Origin: Actinidia chinensis
Taxonomy: Eukaryota > Streptophyta > Magnoliopsida > Ericales > Actinidiaceae
DNA length: 12,880 nucleotides
Assembly: GCA_009663005.1 (NCBI GenBank)
Contig: CM018902.1
Location: 18,721,616 to 18,734,495 of the forward strand
Direction of reading: 5' to 3'
A model generated the notes under the pieces. It was not told where the DNA came from, did no database searches, and saw only the letters and a program-made list of their open reading frames with translations. This document shows, in pieces, positions 1 to 7,939 of this stretch. Within the stretch, counting starts at the first letter, position 1. The number at the start of each line of letters is the position of its first letter. The translations under genes were made by a program, and so were the position numbers.

Positions 1-100
1 ACCAAAACAAGCAATAAATGCAGAGAAGAACTAAATCAACTCAGTTTGGTCCATTCAACACATATCTTCCACATGGAAAGAAGAAAGTAACATACTATAC

Positions 101-300
101 CTTGGCTTGTAGTAGACAACAAATAGGGTTTGGGTAGCAACAGCATGAGATGCAGTTGCAAGCACTCCAAGGTGCATGCTGTGACTGGAAATCACGGACG
201 TTGGCATGTAGCCCTGTTGGCGAGCAAATACGCCTGACACAGACACGTCCGAGAGGTGCTCTTGTCCATGCTCCCTCCTGGTGCCCCCGCTCAAGTAACC
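101..300 (-). pseudogene. Auxin response factor (ARF) exon fragment
   Basis: On the minus strand, about 230 down to 101 encodes [16 protein letters not shown] followed by [16 protein letters not shown] and [10 protein letters not shown]. This is the hallmark junction of auxin response factors, from the end of the B3 DNA-binding domain into the Auxin_resp domain. ARFs are nuclear transcription factors that bind auxin response elements. After KPR the minus strand reads CCAAG|GTATAG, a good splice donor at the usual ARF exon boundary, so this is a genomic exon and not a processed copy. Near 226-231 the frame breaks: upstream VRR and downstream FARQQ lie in different frames, consistent with one extra base. 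Upstream of this the match weakens and is lost by about 300. No other ARF exon is visible, so it is a relic or the edge of a damaged gene running off the left side of the window. The family call is secure; the individual ARF member cannot be named. Confidence 0.85.
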
Positions 301-381
301 CCACCTCTCTCTCATAGTTAGTCTATCCACTTTATCTTTCAGATATATCTTTTATTTTAAATTAAAAAATATTAAAAGTTT

Positions 382-470
382 TACTGGCTATGGGGTTCGA
401 ACCCATGCGCACTTATGTGCAGAGGATCTTAAGCCCGAGACCTCCCCCTTAACCTCTCGGGCAAACTAGC
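382..470 (-). tRNA. tRNA-Leu(UAA)-like gene, probably a pseudogene
   Basis: Read on the minus strand from 470 to 382, the sequence gives an 89-nt class II tRNA shape. It has an acceptor arm starting GCTAGTT pairing with AGCCAGT (one A-C mismatch), a D-arm with CCC/GGG, the leucine-type A-box region GCCCGAGAGGTTAAGG, an anticodon loop CTTAAGA with anticodon TAA, a variable arm closed by GCAC/GTGC, and a textbook B box and T-arm GGGTTCGAACCCC with discriminator A. The oddity is the 5' side of the anticodon stem. A normal stem would read GAGGA before CTTAAGA and TCCTC after it; here GAGG is followed by TCTCGGG, six bases too many. The insertion is not at the canonical intron site 3' of the anticodon. 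It probably breaks the anticodon arm, so I favour a tRNA pseudogene or a tRNA-derived repeat head over a working gene. Confidence 0.7.
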
Positions 471-602
471 TCATTTTCCTAACTTGTTTTATTATATAAT
501 TTTATGACTATATCACCATGTATGTTATAGTTGCTGCTTATTCAGTGGTCTCAAGTGCATTTATATGATTACATTATGTTGGTAATTAAAACTCTTTTGC
601 AG

Positions 603-1792
603 TTTAGGAAACTGTTTCCACCTACAAAGTGGGCTGCAGAGTTCAATGCTGCACTAACAGTGCCTTTCTTCCACCTGGTTAGTTGGCCCTTCTGAGGTAA
701 ATAAAACTACCATCATCCCAAATGCACTTATATTGTAAAATATGCATGTAGCTGTAAGCAATCCCTTGCCATATTAAATGTGGTTGGCCTCAATTCATAT
801 TTTTCATAAATTTATCTTACTGTTAACACATTGTGTATAAGCTGTAACTGGAAATTTTCTGGAATCATCTGAAACAAAATTAAATTGATTATCCTTCATC
901 AAAACTTATATTGCTATTTGCTACTCAATGGGTGCACAAATAATGTACTACCTCGTGATGGGCATCTTTGTAGGTGGTGGAAGTGGAGGTAGATGAGATA
1001 AAGCAAAAGAGTGGAGTACATATAAAGAAGTGCAGGTAAAAGTGGAACTTCATTATTTGCATCTAACTTGCAACTTATAGTTTGTTTGTTTTTCTGGAAT
1101 TATTACCAACTTTAATATATAGAATTTTGATTTTAAATTTAATTAAATTTGTCTTTTTATATACTCATAATTACCAGTTTTCTTATCAACAAATTGAAAT
1201 TAAGGTTCCCCCTCCAAGTTTTCTGATATTTGTCCACTTCAAAATGTAGAATTGTAGATTTAACATGGCTCTTCCAACCTATTTTGTTTATCAATTTTTC
1301 TCATTTATAATAATGATCCAGATATTAATTATCTTTCTGATGTTTTCGATCAATTTATTTAAGGTACCTAGAGAACAGCAATTGTGTAGGAATGTGTGTG
1401 AATATGTGCAAAATTCCAACTCAAGATTTCTCCACCAATGAACTTGGGCTTCCATTGACTATGATCCCAAGTAGGTTCCCTCATTCTTTGGATTATTTAT
1501 GTTCCTAAAGTTTATTGTGATTTTCACCCGTTGTGAACGATTTGGTGTGTCTCCATGGGTTGCAGATTTTGAAGACATGAGTTGTGCAATGGTTTATGGT
1601 CAAGTTCCACCTCCTTTTGAAGAGGACCCTGCATCCAAACAGCCACGTTTTGCTGATATCTACAAGTTGTTTGGTACTGGCAATACTTCCATGTCTAAGC
1701 ATTGGATAGTTTTGTGCTTTCTAATTGTTGTGCTATGTTCAGGTTCATTGGCAAATCCCAGCTCCACAATCTGCCATAAACTACAAGCTTGA
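603..1792 (+). pseudogene. D27: DWARF27-type beta-carotene isomerase, 3' exons only, damaged
   Basis: Five exon pieces splice in consistent phase: 603-696, 974-1035, 1364-1470, 1566-1661 and 1743-1792 (stop TGA). They encode about 135 residues of the DUF4033 domain, with FPPTKWAAEFNAALTVPFF, VVEVEVDEIKQKSGVHIKKC, YLENSNCVGMCVNMCKIP, GLPLTMIP, FEDMSCAMVYGQVPPPFEED and ANPSSTICHKLQA. This matches D27, the plastid iron-containing isomerase that makes 9-cis-beta-carotene in strigolactone synthesis; D27 rather than the D27-like paralogs is suggested by the LTVPFF and EVEV stretches. The transit peptide and N-terminal exons are absent from the window. Lesions: an extra C near 674 breaks the frame before the expected HWLVGPSE; family cysteines read Arg and Tyr (QPRFADIY); and the donor after exon 1566-1661 reads ACAAGT instead of GTAAGT. 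The other introns keep GT..AG. It is most likely a truncated pseudogene, unless the indel is an assembly error and the 5' exons lie farther left. Confidence 0.85.
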
Positions 1793-3110
1793 GGATGCTC
1801 AATGAAATTCATTCTAGCATCAACAAATCTCCTTATGCATTCTTGTCCACTTTCCATGCAACACGAATGCGAAAACATTGGCATGTTACAATTTCTATTT
1901 TCTCTGGCATTTCTTTGATTATGTCATTTGACGCAATTAGGAAACAAATTTGACAGTGATTTGAAAATTTCCCCCTTAGCATCTTTGTACAATTTATATA
2001 GAAGTATGTTTAATCAACATCATACCATATGTTCATTCATAAGATAAATAATTTTGTTCTTATCAAGCTTTGTTGCAATTCTATATTGGACGCCATTTTT
2101 TATCTTATTATTGTTTTCCAACTTGATTGACATAATCAGAAATATATTTTTGCAAACCTGAGAAAATAGTACGTAGTTTTTTTTTTCAATTGCAAATTCT
2201 TGCACTTCCCTGCAGATGGATGATCATTCACTGCTTCGGTTTATATATCCTTGAGTAGTTGAGAAATCGGATTGGAGGTATGTGTAAAGCAACTGATAGT
2301 AGAAATTCATTTAGTATTACTGCTTGATATATTTGTTCGAAACCATCTCATTGGCTCATTGCCACTGAAGTTCAAAACCGGGCAACAGATTGAGTAGATG
2401 ATATAGCAACAGAAGGTATTCTGTGAGGGGGACGTGATCAGAGTCACATTTTGTGGCATACAATCCTATCTCATTGGGAACTAATTAGCTTCACTACTAA
2501 ATGATTTTAGGCTTCTGGCTAGAATGAGGAAACTGAAAAATAAAATTGGCAAGACAATTAAAGGACATAAGGTAAATAACTCAAAAAAATCAAAGACAGT
2601 AATAACTGTAAATTCTACATTTATCACTGTTGACAAAAGGTCAAGAAGCATTTGTGATGGTTGACCTTCTCCATACACATTCTAAAAACACTTGACTGTC
2701 CATGTGAAGTTCATAGTTAATCTCGCAATCACATGATATGGTTGATGATTCTAAACTTAACTATTCATGCTAGTTGTTCCTAAACTGAGTTATTGTTTTT
2801 GCAGCATGTGTGATTCATATCTTCCACTATGACTTGTCCGTGACTAATAACGTTCTCACGCAAACGCCAAAAAGTTCCACATTTCACCTCTAATAGCCCC
2901 TTAGTTGGAATTCTAAGCACTCAGCTAACTTTTTAATTGTGCCATCAGAACTCATTTTTAAACTTAACCCCCGAATTATCTCATGTAAATCATGCTGTCA
3001 GTTGCACAAAATACGGGAGGCAATTCAGAGAAGAAATAGCTAATAGTTACGGTGCAGTTGAGCCTGTTAATGACATATCTAACTGTCTCTCTCAACGAAC
3101 GCGCCACTCC
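1793..3110. other. Intergenic stretch, no gene recognised
   Basis: After the D27 stop codon this AT-rich stretch holds only short open frames with no recognisable domain. On the minus strand, 1790-1884 gives a short frame with several Cys and His residues, but it starts over the antisense of the D27 last exon and does not extend. The region from about 2700 onward is the likely upstream region of the GH9 gene that starts at 3251. I see no repeat with clear ends, no RNA gene and no mobile-element signature here. Confidence 0.6.
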
Positions 3111-3116
3111 CCACTC

Positions 3117-3125
3117 TTTAAATAG
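3117..3125 (+). promoter_or_regulatory. Probable TATA box of the GH9 gene
   Basis: TTTAAATAG lies about 125 bases before the GH9 start codon and follows a C-rich stretch (CGCCACTCCCCACTC). A start of transcription about 30 bases downstream, near 3150, would leave a 5' leader of about 100 bases, which is normal for a plant gene. The assignment rests on position and sequence alone. Its survival suggests that the 5' end of the GH9 gene was copied or inherited with its own promoter. Confidence 0.45.
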
Positions 3126-3250
3126 CACCTAATGGCTAACAGAAATCAATTGCACCCACTTTCTCAAGTCTCACAGTAATACTTCCCTACATTGCTGTGG
3201 TACTTGGTGCCCTAGCATTGCAAGAATAGATAGAGGATTGTAAAGTAAGA

Positions 3251-3471
3251 ATGGCTATGACTGGTTCACCATATTCATCAACATTGCTGATTCTGTTCCT
3301 AAGCCTTAGTTCCCTCAGCTTATGTTGCTCAGCCTTCACTTCTCAAGATTACTCTGATGCCCTTGAAAAATCAATTCTCTTCTTTGAGGGTCAGCGGTCT
3401 GGCAAATTACCTCCAACCAGAGGCTCAAATGGAGGGCCGATTCTCATCTGTCTGGTGGCTCCTCCAATCAG
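3251..3471 (+). pseudogene. GH9 pseudogene exon 1 (signal peptide and start of the catalytic domain)
   Basis: The ATG at 3251 opens [20 protein letters not shown], and the hydrophobic run continues to CCSAF, a secretory signal peptide of roughly 28 residues. Then comes the family start [20 protein letters not shown] followed by LPP. The expected continuation NQRxKWRxDSxLSxGSSxQ is present but one frame off: [18 protein letters not shown] reads from about 3418. One base, probably an A in CCAAACCAG, is missing near 3414-3418. The exon ends at 3471 with CAG|GTACAA. The start is fixed by the signal peptide and by the TATA box upstream. Confidence 0.88.
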
Positions 3472-3558
3472 GTACAATACAATGCCATGATATAATTGCG
3501 CATACATATGTGGGTATTAAATTATTGAGGGCTTTACTTAATTGGGTTTGAATTTCAG

Positions 3559-3740
3559 GTTGACCTTGGTGGTGGATATTATGATACTGGTGATAATGTT
3601 GAGTTTGGCTTGCCGATGGCCTTTACAACAACATTATTGGCTTGGAGTGTTATTGAATTTGGGAGCTCCATGCAAAACCAGATCCAGAATCCCGAGCTTC
3701 CATCCGTTGGAGTAGTGATTACCTTCTAAAAGCAGCCACA
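3559..3740 (+). pseudogene. GH9 pseudogene exon 2 (catalytic DxGD region)
   Basis: After an acceptor AATTTCAG the exon encodes [20 protein letters not shown] and [15 protein letters not shown]. The family motif is YYDAGDN, whose aspartates include the catalytic base; here Ala is Thr but both Asp remain. The frame breaks near 3690: the expected [18 protein letters not shown] reads [15 protein letters not shown] only one frame over, consistent with loss of one base in AATGCCCGAGC. The donor is ACA|GTAACC at 3741. The following intron (3741 to about 4015) is longer than its neighbours and contains an A13 run near 3957-3969. Confidence 0.88.
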
Positions 3741-4015
3741 GTAACCCTTTTTAACATACTTATAAGTCTATACTAACACAGTGTGGACACAGAAAAAGAG
3801 AGACACAGCAATTGATATGATCATGAACACACCTCCATGCAAATAAAGCATACCAGGTCACCCCATAAAGATTTATCTTACATGAACCTTTTTGTGCATG
3901 TAAATGTAACACTTCACTAATTCGACGCCACTAAATGGTAGAATTGCTAATTCTTAAAAAAAAAAAAAAGAGAAACTGTTTGCAAGTTACGTTGCGTAAT
4001 AAATGAAGAGCTCAA

Positions 4016-4242
4016 GGCAATTTGTTTGGCTATCCATGTGGGTTGGAGATCCAAACAAAGATCACCAGTGCTGGTAAAGGCCTGAAGAACTGGACACACC
4101 GCGAAATGTGTACAAAGTGTCCACTCAAAGCCCAGGATTGGATGTCACAGCAGAGACAGCTGCCGCCTTGGTTGCAGCTTCAATTGTGTTCCAAGATTCT
4201 GATCCTTCTTATTCCACCAACTTACTCCAAACTTCCATGAAA
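4016..4242 (+). pseudogene. GH9 pseudogene exon 3 with a premature stop
   Basis: The exon reads VGDPNKDHQCW, then a TAA stop at 4075-4077 where the family has Glu (CWERPED), then [37 protein letters not shown] and [12 protein letters not shown]. The 5' border is uncertain because residues before VGDPN have diverged (LSMW for the expected LYVQ); an AG at about 4014-4015 is the best acceptor. The donor is AAA|GTATAA at 4243. Confidence 0.87.
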
Positions 4243-4331
4243 GTATAAACACAAGTTCATGGTGGATTCACGTTTCCTACTTCTGTGGTTCAACAACTCA
4301 CATTACTGATAATGCTGATTGTAATGTGCAG

Positions 4332-4422
4332 GTGTTTGATTTTGCAGACAGGTATAGAGGAGCTTACAGTGAGTCTCAATTCTGTGGTGTGCCCATTCTA
4401 CTGCTCGTACTCGGGATACCAA
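4332..4422 (+). pseudogene. GH9 pseudogene exon 4
   Basis: After acceptor TGTGCAG the exon encodes VFDFADRYRGAYSES, then changes frame at the CT-rich stretch GAGTCTCAAT (4376-4385) and continues as LNSVVCPFYCSYSGYQ. The frame change fits loss of two bases from a TCTC repeat. The Cys-containing CPFYCSYSGYQ is typical of plant GH9B proteins close to Arabidopsis CEL1. The donor CAA|GTAAGA is intact. Confidence 0.88.
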
Positions 4423-4498
4423 GTAAGATTAACATTTTGCTTCTTGCTTGAACTAACATCAATCTTGGTATGATTGAACCCTATTTCCTTGTAATTAG

Positions 4499-4660
4499 GA
4501 TGAGCTTCTGTGGGGTGCCTCGTGGATTCCCAAAGCTTCACAGAATGATTCATACGTGGCTTCCATCCAGTCCACTGGCCACACTTTGGGTGCAGATGAT
4601 GATGCCTACTCCTTTCGTTGGGATGACAAGCGAGCTGGAACAAAGATTCTTCTTTCCAAG
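4499..4660 (+). pseudogene. GH9 pseudogene exon 5, cut at the inversion breakpoint
   Basis: After acceptor GTAATTAG the exon is in frame for 54 codons: DELLWGASWIPKASQNDSYV, then TLGADDDAYSFRWDDKRAG and TKILLSK. Homology stops abruptly at about 4660, where the family continues with GFLE and about 20 residues up to the Tyr-Ile-Cys-Ser-Leu-Ile-Pro block. What follows on the plus strand is not coding in this direction; it is the reverse complement of a later part of the same gene. This is the best preserved exon in the locus. Confidence 0.9.
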
Positions 4661-4865
4661 GTTTTTGCAAGCAATTTTACCAGGAAGCACTTGTACAGAT
4701 GGTACAGAGGATCCCCTGTGGTGCACATGGAGCGAATACCCCAACCCGAAATTATCACCTTATATGTAGTCAATCTGCTTCTTTGCTTGTGAAATGAGCT
4801 TGTCTGCTGTAACAGTTGACGTCCCACAGCCACAGGAGGCGACTCAGCCATTCGAGCTTAGGTAC
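4661..4865 (-). pseudogene. Inverted GH9 exon, distal part (CGTSTVTADK to HHRGSSVPSV)
   Basis: Read on the minus strand from 4865: YLSSNG, a TGA stop where Gly is expected, VASCG, then TSTVTADKLISQAKKQIDYI, a TAA stop (4760-4762) where Leu is expected, GDN, a jump, and YSLHVHHRGSSVPSVQVLPG and KIACKN. HHRGSS is the GH9 active-site signature containing a substrate-binding His. About 12 residues (PxxMSYMVG and neighbours) are missing between GDN and the FG before YSLHV. Homology ends near 4661, directly against the 3' end of exon 5 on the other strand. In the family these residues come after the SK of exon 5, so the block has been flipped. Confidence 0.9.
4861..4865 (+). repeat. Target site duplication, left copy (GGTAC)
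   Basis: GGTAC here and at 7868-7872 flank the copia element; the base before each is A as well, so the shared string is AGGTAC. On the minus strand the left copy continues as TACCTAAGCTCGAATGG (YLSSNG) and the right copy ends GCCAAGTACC (AKY), so deleting the element plus one copy restores a continuous GH9 reading, which proves the insertion point. Confidence 0.85.
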
Positions 4866-5053
4866 AGAAGAAAGAGTAAAGGCTTAATTTCTTATTCTCC
4901 AGAAACTCTCAATATATATAAATGTATGGCCTAATTAGGAAAGATAATACATGCAAATAAGGAAAAATCATTGTATGGTCAACATGACCTATTATAGATA
5001 AGGAAATCTCCAATTAGTCTCCTAATTAAGGAAAAAGATCTCCTAATCCAACA
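4866..5053 (-). repeat. copia 3' LTR
   Basis: On the minus strand it begins TGTTGGATTAGGAGATC directly after the polypurine tract and ends near CTTTCTTCT. It aligns with the 5' LTR at 7722-7867 at both ends and in the middle (CCTATTATAG, AAGGAAAAAGATCT). It is about 40 bases longer: a segment around 4930-4975 has no partner in the other LTR. It contains TATATATAA at 4912-4920 on the plus strand. The outer terminus has lost the canonical CA. Confidence 0.85.
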
Positions 5054-5065
5054 CTTCCCCCTCAA
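5054..5065 (-). other. copia polypurine tract
   Basis: The minus strand reads TTGAGGGGGAAG directly before the LTR start TGTTGG. This is the standard plant copia arrangement for plus-strand priming. Confidence 0.8.
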
Positions 5066-6455
5066 GCTGAGGCGAAGATATCGACGAGCCCCAGCTTGAC
5101 AATAGATGAATTCAAAAAATGAGGGTCCAATGACTTAGTGAAACAGTCAGCAGTCTGAGCAAGAGGATGGAACAAAAACTGGGGAGCCATAACCATGAAA
5201 GAAAACTTTTTCCGAATGAAGTGAATACAACTTCAAGCTGATTTGTTCTCTCATGAAGAATGAGTCAGAGGACAACATAAGGGTGACTTATGTCACAAAA
5301 AATAGATAGATGAGTCTGTCAATGAGAAACCAAACTCAGTTAGAAGGGACGAAACCAAATTAATTTCACTGTTCCTCGAGTCATGGAACGATACTCAGCT
5401 TCGGCAGAAGACGAGAAACAACTGATGTTCTTACTTTTCCAAGATTGAGATGACTTACCATGAAAGGTACAAAAACTAGAAGTAGAGGCGTCTATCAATC
5501 AGATCCGATAATGCATGGTAAAGCTGAGAGGCCTGACTGGACGTCGGACTTATAGAACAATATCCCCGATCGGGACAAGACCTTAAGGTACGGAGAATGT
5601 GATAACAGCATCTAGGTGAGAGGTGCGTGGCGAGTGCATAAACTGGCTCACAATGCTGACAGGCAAATGTGAGATCAGGTCCGTATTCGTCAAGTAAATG
5701 AGGCGACCCACACACGACGTCAAGATAGATGATTGGCAACACTTCCCTTGACGCGGCTGATATCTTCAAATTTGGTACCATAGGTGTTAGATGAAGGTCG
5801 ACATCCAAGATGCCTGTATCTGAAGGAGATCAAGAGAGAATACTTCGCTGGGAGAGAGATACCATGGCGAGACCAGCAACCCTCAATACAAGAAAGGAAC
5901 GAAGAGGGACCAAGATTTAATGTCAAAAGCTTTCTAAGCCAACATTCACCTGAACTCTTCCAGAAGCGTCGTCTCCCGTGATATAATACATCAACATAAA
6001 CTGAGATAATAATGCACGGAACTTGAGGCTGACGACGAATAAAGCAAGTATGATCTGCGTGGCACTGCTGAAAAACCCATAGACAGACAACCCACTGAAG
6101 CGGTGGAACAAGCCGAGGAGACTGCTGAGGCCATATATAGATTTCGGAGGCGACAAACATCCCCAAATACTCCCCTGAGCCGAAAACTGGAGGGGGATCC
6201 ATATATATAGTTCCGAGAGATCACATTAGAAAAGCATTCTTGACATCAATTGGTGAAGAGGCCACAAGTAAGTGGCTAGCGAGGGAAATCAGCAGGCGAA
6301 TGGTGTTTAATTTGGCAACTAGGGCAAAACGTAGCACACCAAATCCTTACCGGAATGAGTAAAACCCTAGCAACAAGACGCGGCCTTCTATCGATCAAAC
6401 GAGCATTGCCAAAACTTCACATGAACACCCATTTACCCCAAACAGTGCGCTCGCC
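5066..6455 (-). pseudogene. copia reverse transcriptase and RNase H remnant
   Basis: Read on the minus strand from 6449: TVWGKWVF, then AKLNT and MDPPP with GEYLGM, SIYGL and SPR, the first part of the copia reverse transcriptase. The active site at about 5990-5998 reads ISVYVD followed directly by V: the second catalytic Asp of YVDD has been lost by deletion of one codon. Downstream are PRTSHLDAV, LRTLRSCP, YSPTSSQASQLY, then RNase H with SSAEAEYRSM at about 5388-5411, and a C-terminal TADCFTKSL and KLGLVDI near 5080-5160 before the polypurine tract. The pieces are spread over all three minus frames, so many indels separate them. It would copy the element's RNA if intact; here it is dead. 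Confidence 0.85.
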
Positions 6456-6899
6456 CTTCAGGCCAAAGCATAAGGATCCTAAGTCCTATTACGCTGAAAG
6501 AGCCTCCATCTCCGCCTTCATGGCAGATACCCCCAAGGCTTCTGGAGAGACTTCATGGACTGAGTGAGGAATGGAAATCGAATCAACCTGGATAAAGAAA
6601 GACCCGTAGGAGTCTGACAAGACCGTGATAGACATATATTGTGCATGGTGATTAGTATATTGAGAAGAAAAAAACGGGGGGACGATGAACACGAGTAGGA
6701 TTACCGAGGTGGGGGAATATCAGAAACGAAGGGAGGAGACATACCTACTCGGAGAAGATTAGGCAATGGAGCTGAGCGAGGGGACTGGGGTCCGGAGAGG
6801 CAATCGGGGACAGGGAGCCATTTAGTGGTAGGAGTAAGATGAAGGAGGCTCAAGATAGGAGACGCGAGGAGGATGGAATTCATCTGCCGCAGTACTCAG

Positions 6900-7595
6900 A
6901 ACTAGAACTAGTGATAGAATCAGGAAAAAAAGGAACAGTCCACAAACGTGGACATTAACGAGTGATACATATGATGGTGAAGGATATAACACCTATACCC
7001 TTGGACATCGAGGAATACCGTAGAAAGACACACATACAGCCTTATCATCAAGTTGCGTAAGGGGGGACTCCGACTTAGAACAAAACCTGTGCACCCAAAG
7101 ACACGAGGATAATAGGGAAATAGGGTACGAGAGGCTGAAGGATATGGAGAGGAGCATTGCCTTGTAGTACCGAATGTGAGCCGATTAATAGGTGAGTAGT
7201 AGTGAGAATGACATGTGCAAAAAATCGTAGGTTACCCCATACCCCGTAAGAGACCACCGACCACTGACATAATATGACGTTCTACGTTCAGCTACCCCAT
7301 TCTGGTCAGGTGTATAAGGCCACGGAGTTGATGATATACCACATTATTAAGGTCCGACCAAAAACTCAGTCGTTGATATACTCTCAACCATTATCTGACT
7401 GAATGTTACGTACAACAGTGTTTACTGGGTTTGATCATTTTTAGAAAGTGGGAAAGTGAGCAAGACCTCAGATTTATGACGATAAGATAGACCCAAGTAC
7501 AAACGCGTGTAATTCATATATGAAGGTTAATATAGCGGTGTTTGAGAGAGAGCAGTAACTGCGTGACGCCCCCATACATCCGAATGAATGAGGTC
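6900..7595 (-). pseudogene. copia integrase remnant, N-terminally deleted
   Basis: On the minus strand DLIHSDVWG (7569-7595) gives the first catalytic Asp. The second lies in SDNG followed by a TGA stop and EYIN (about 7374-7401), where the family has SDNGGEY. QNGVAERR follows at 7281-7304, then NRL, VLQGNAP, FP and PRVFGCT toward 7080. The frame changes repeatedly. The zinc-finger domain, protease and gag that should precede are absent, so the deletion end lies just upstream of 7595. The part between 6455 and 6900, normally the variable linker to reverse transcriptase, has no readable motif. Confidence 0.83.
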
Positions 7596-7712
7596 AACGC
7601 ACTAGGGCACGATGCATACGAGAATAGAAGGGGGAGTGCTGGAGAGAGCTGCGTGTAGGGTTAGGCTGTTAGGGTTAGGTGCTTTGAGGCAGTTGAAGGA
7701 TAGGGTTTAAAG
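7596..7712 (-). other. copia leader remnant with CCCTAAC motifs
   Basis: Between integrase and the primer-binding site the minus strand reads AAACCCTATCC, CACCTAACCCTAACAG and CCTAACCCTACACG. This is presumably the untranslated leader of the element plus the junction of the internal deletion. The CCCTAA-like strings resemble plant telomere repeats but are irregular. Confidence 0.55.
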
Positions 7713-7723
7713 GCTCTGATTAC
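7712..7723 (-). other. copia primer-binding site
   Basis: The minus strand reads TGTAATCAGAGCC beside the LTR. Plant copia elements prime from initiator tRNA-Met with TGGTATCAGAGC; ATCAGAGC is intact and the first bases are altered. This sets the element orientation independently of the polypurine tract. Confidence 0.75.
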
Positions 7724-7867
7724 AAGAAGAAAGATGTAAAAGGCGTAATTTCTAGTCCTCATAAAACTCTCAGATATAATACATGTTGTTCACATGGCCT
7801 ATTATAGCTAAGAAATCTCCTAATTACGCTCCTAAATTAAGGAAAAAGATCTTCCTAATTCCAACCA
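7722..7867 (-). repeat. copia 5' LTR
   Basis: On the minus strand it starts TGGTTGGAATTAGGAAGATC and ends CTTTCTTCTTGTA. It pairs with the LTR at 4866-5053 but is about 146 bases, about 40 shorter, with a gap around ATAATACATG|TTGTTCACATGG. Differences and indels between the LTRs are frequent, so the insertion is not recent, unless part of the difference is sequence error. Confidence 0.85.
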
Positions 7868-7939
7868 GGTACTTGGCATATGTTAGGGAAGAGAATGGGG
7901 AGGAAGTAACATCCTGAAGATGCTCTCGCATGTCCACCC
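7868..7939 (-). pseudogene. Inverted GH9 exon, proximal part
   Basis: On the minus strand an acceptor TTTTGGCAG (AG opposite 7940-7941) precedes an exon reading HLQDVTSSPFSSLTYAKYL, the family's NLQYVTSxxFLLLTYAKYL. It runs up to the copia target site and continues beyond the element at 4865 with SSNG. Four or so residues differ from consensus, including a Ser for Leu in the LLL run, but no stop occurs in this piece. Confidence 0.87.

Larger units (their letters stand above)
4866..7867 (-). mobile_element. Defective Ty1/copia LTR retrotransposon, 3.0 kb
   Basis: The element lies on the minus strand, nested in the inverted GH9 exon. It has two related LTRs (4866-5053 and about 7722-7867), a primer-binding site and a polypurine tract next to the LTRs, and coding remnants in the copia order integrase, reverse transcriptase, RNase H. 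GGTAC occurs directly outside both ends (4861-4865 and 7868-7872), a 5-bp target duplication typical for copia. The GH9 reading runs across it: AKYL on the right side joins YLSSNG on the left. Gag, protease and the zinc-binding part of integrase are missing: only about 120 bases separate the primer-binding site from integrase LIHSDVWG. The coding region is full of stops and shifts. It cannot move by itself. Confidence 0.93.

Noticed and set aside
1790..2205. Minus-strand Cys/His-containing frames after D27 as a transposase relic
   Set aside because: No catalytic or zinc-finger spacing could be recognised and the frames do not join.
4606..4851. Plus-strand continuation of GH9 exon 5 past 4660 and the longest minus frame here
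   Set aside because: The plus reading after TKILLSK does not match the family; the minus-strand GH9 homology is in other frames of that strand than the longest open one.
7650..7710. Interstitial telomere repeat (CCCTAA-like strings)
   Set aside because: Copies are few and irregular and lie between the primer-binding site and integrase of the copia element, so a leader sequence explains them better.
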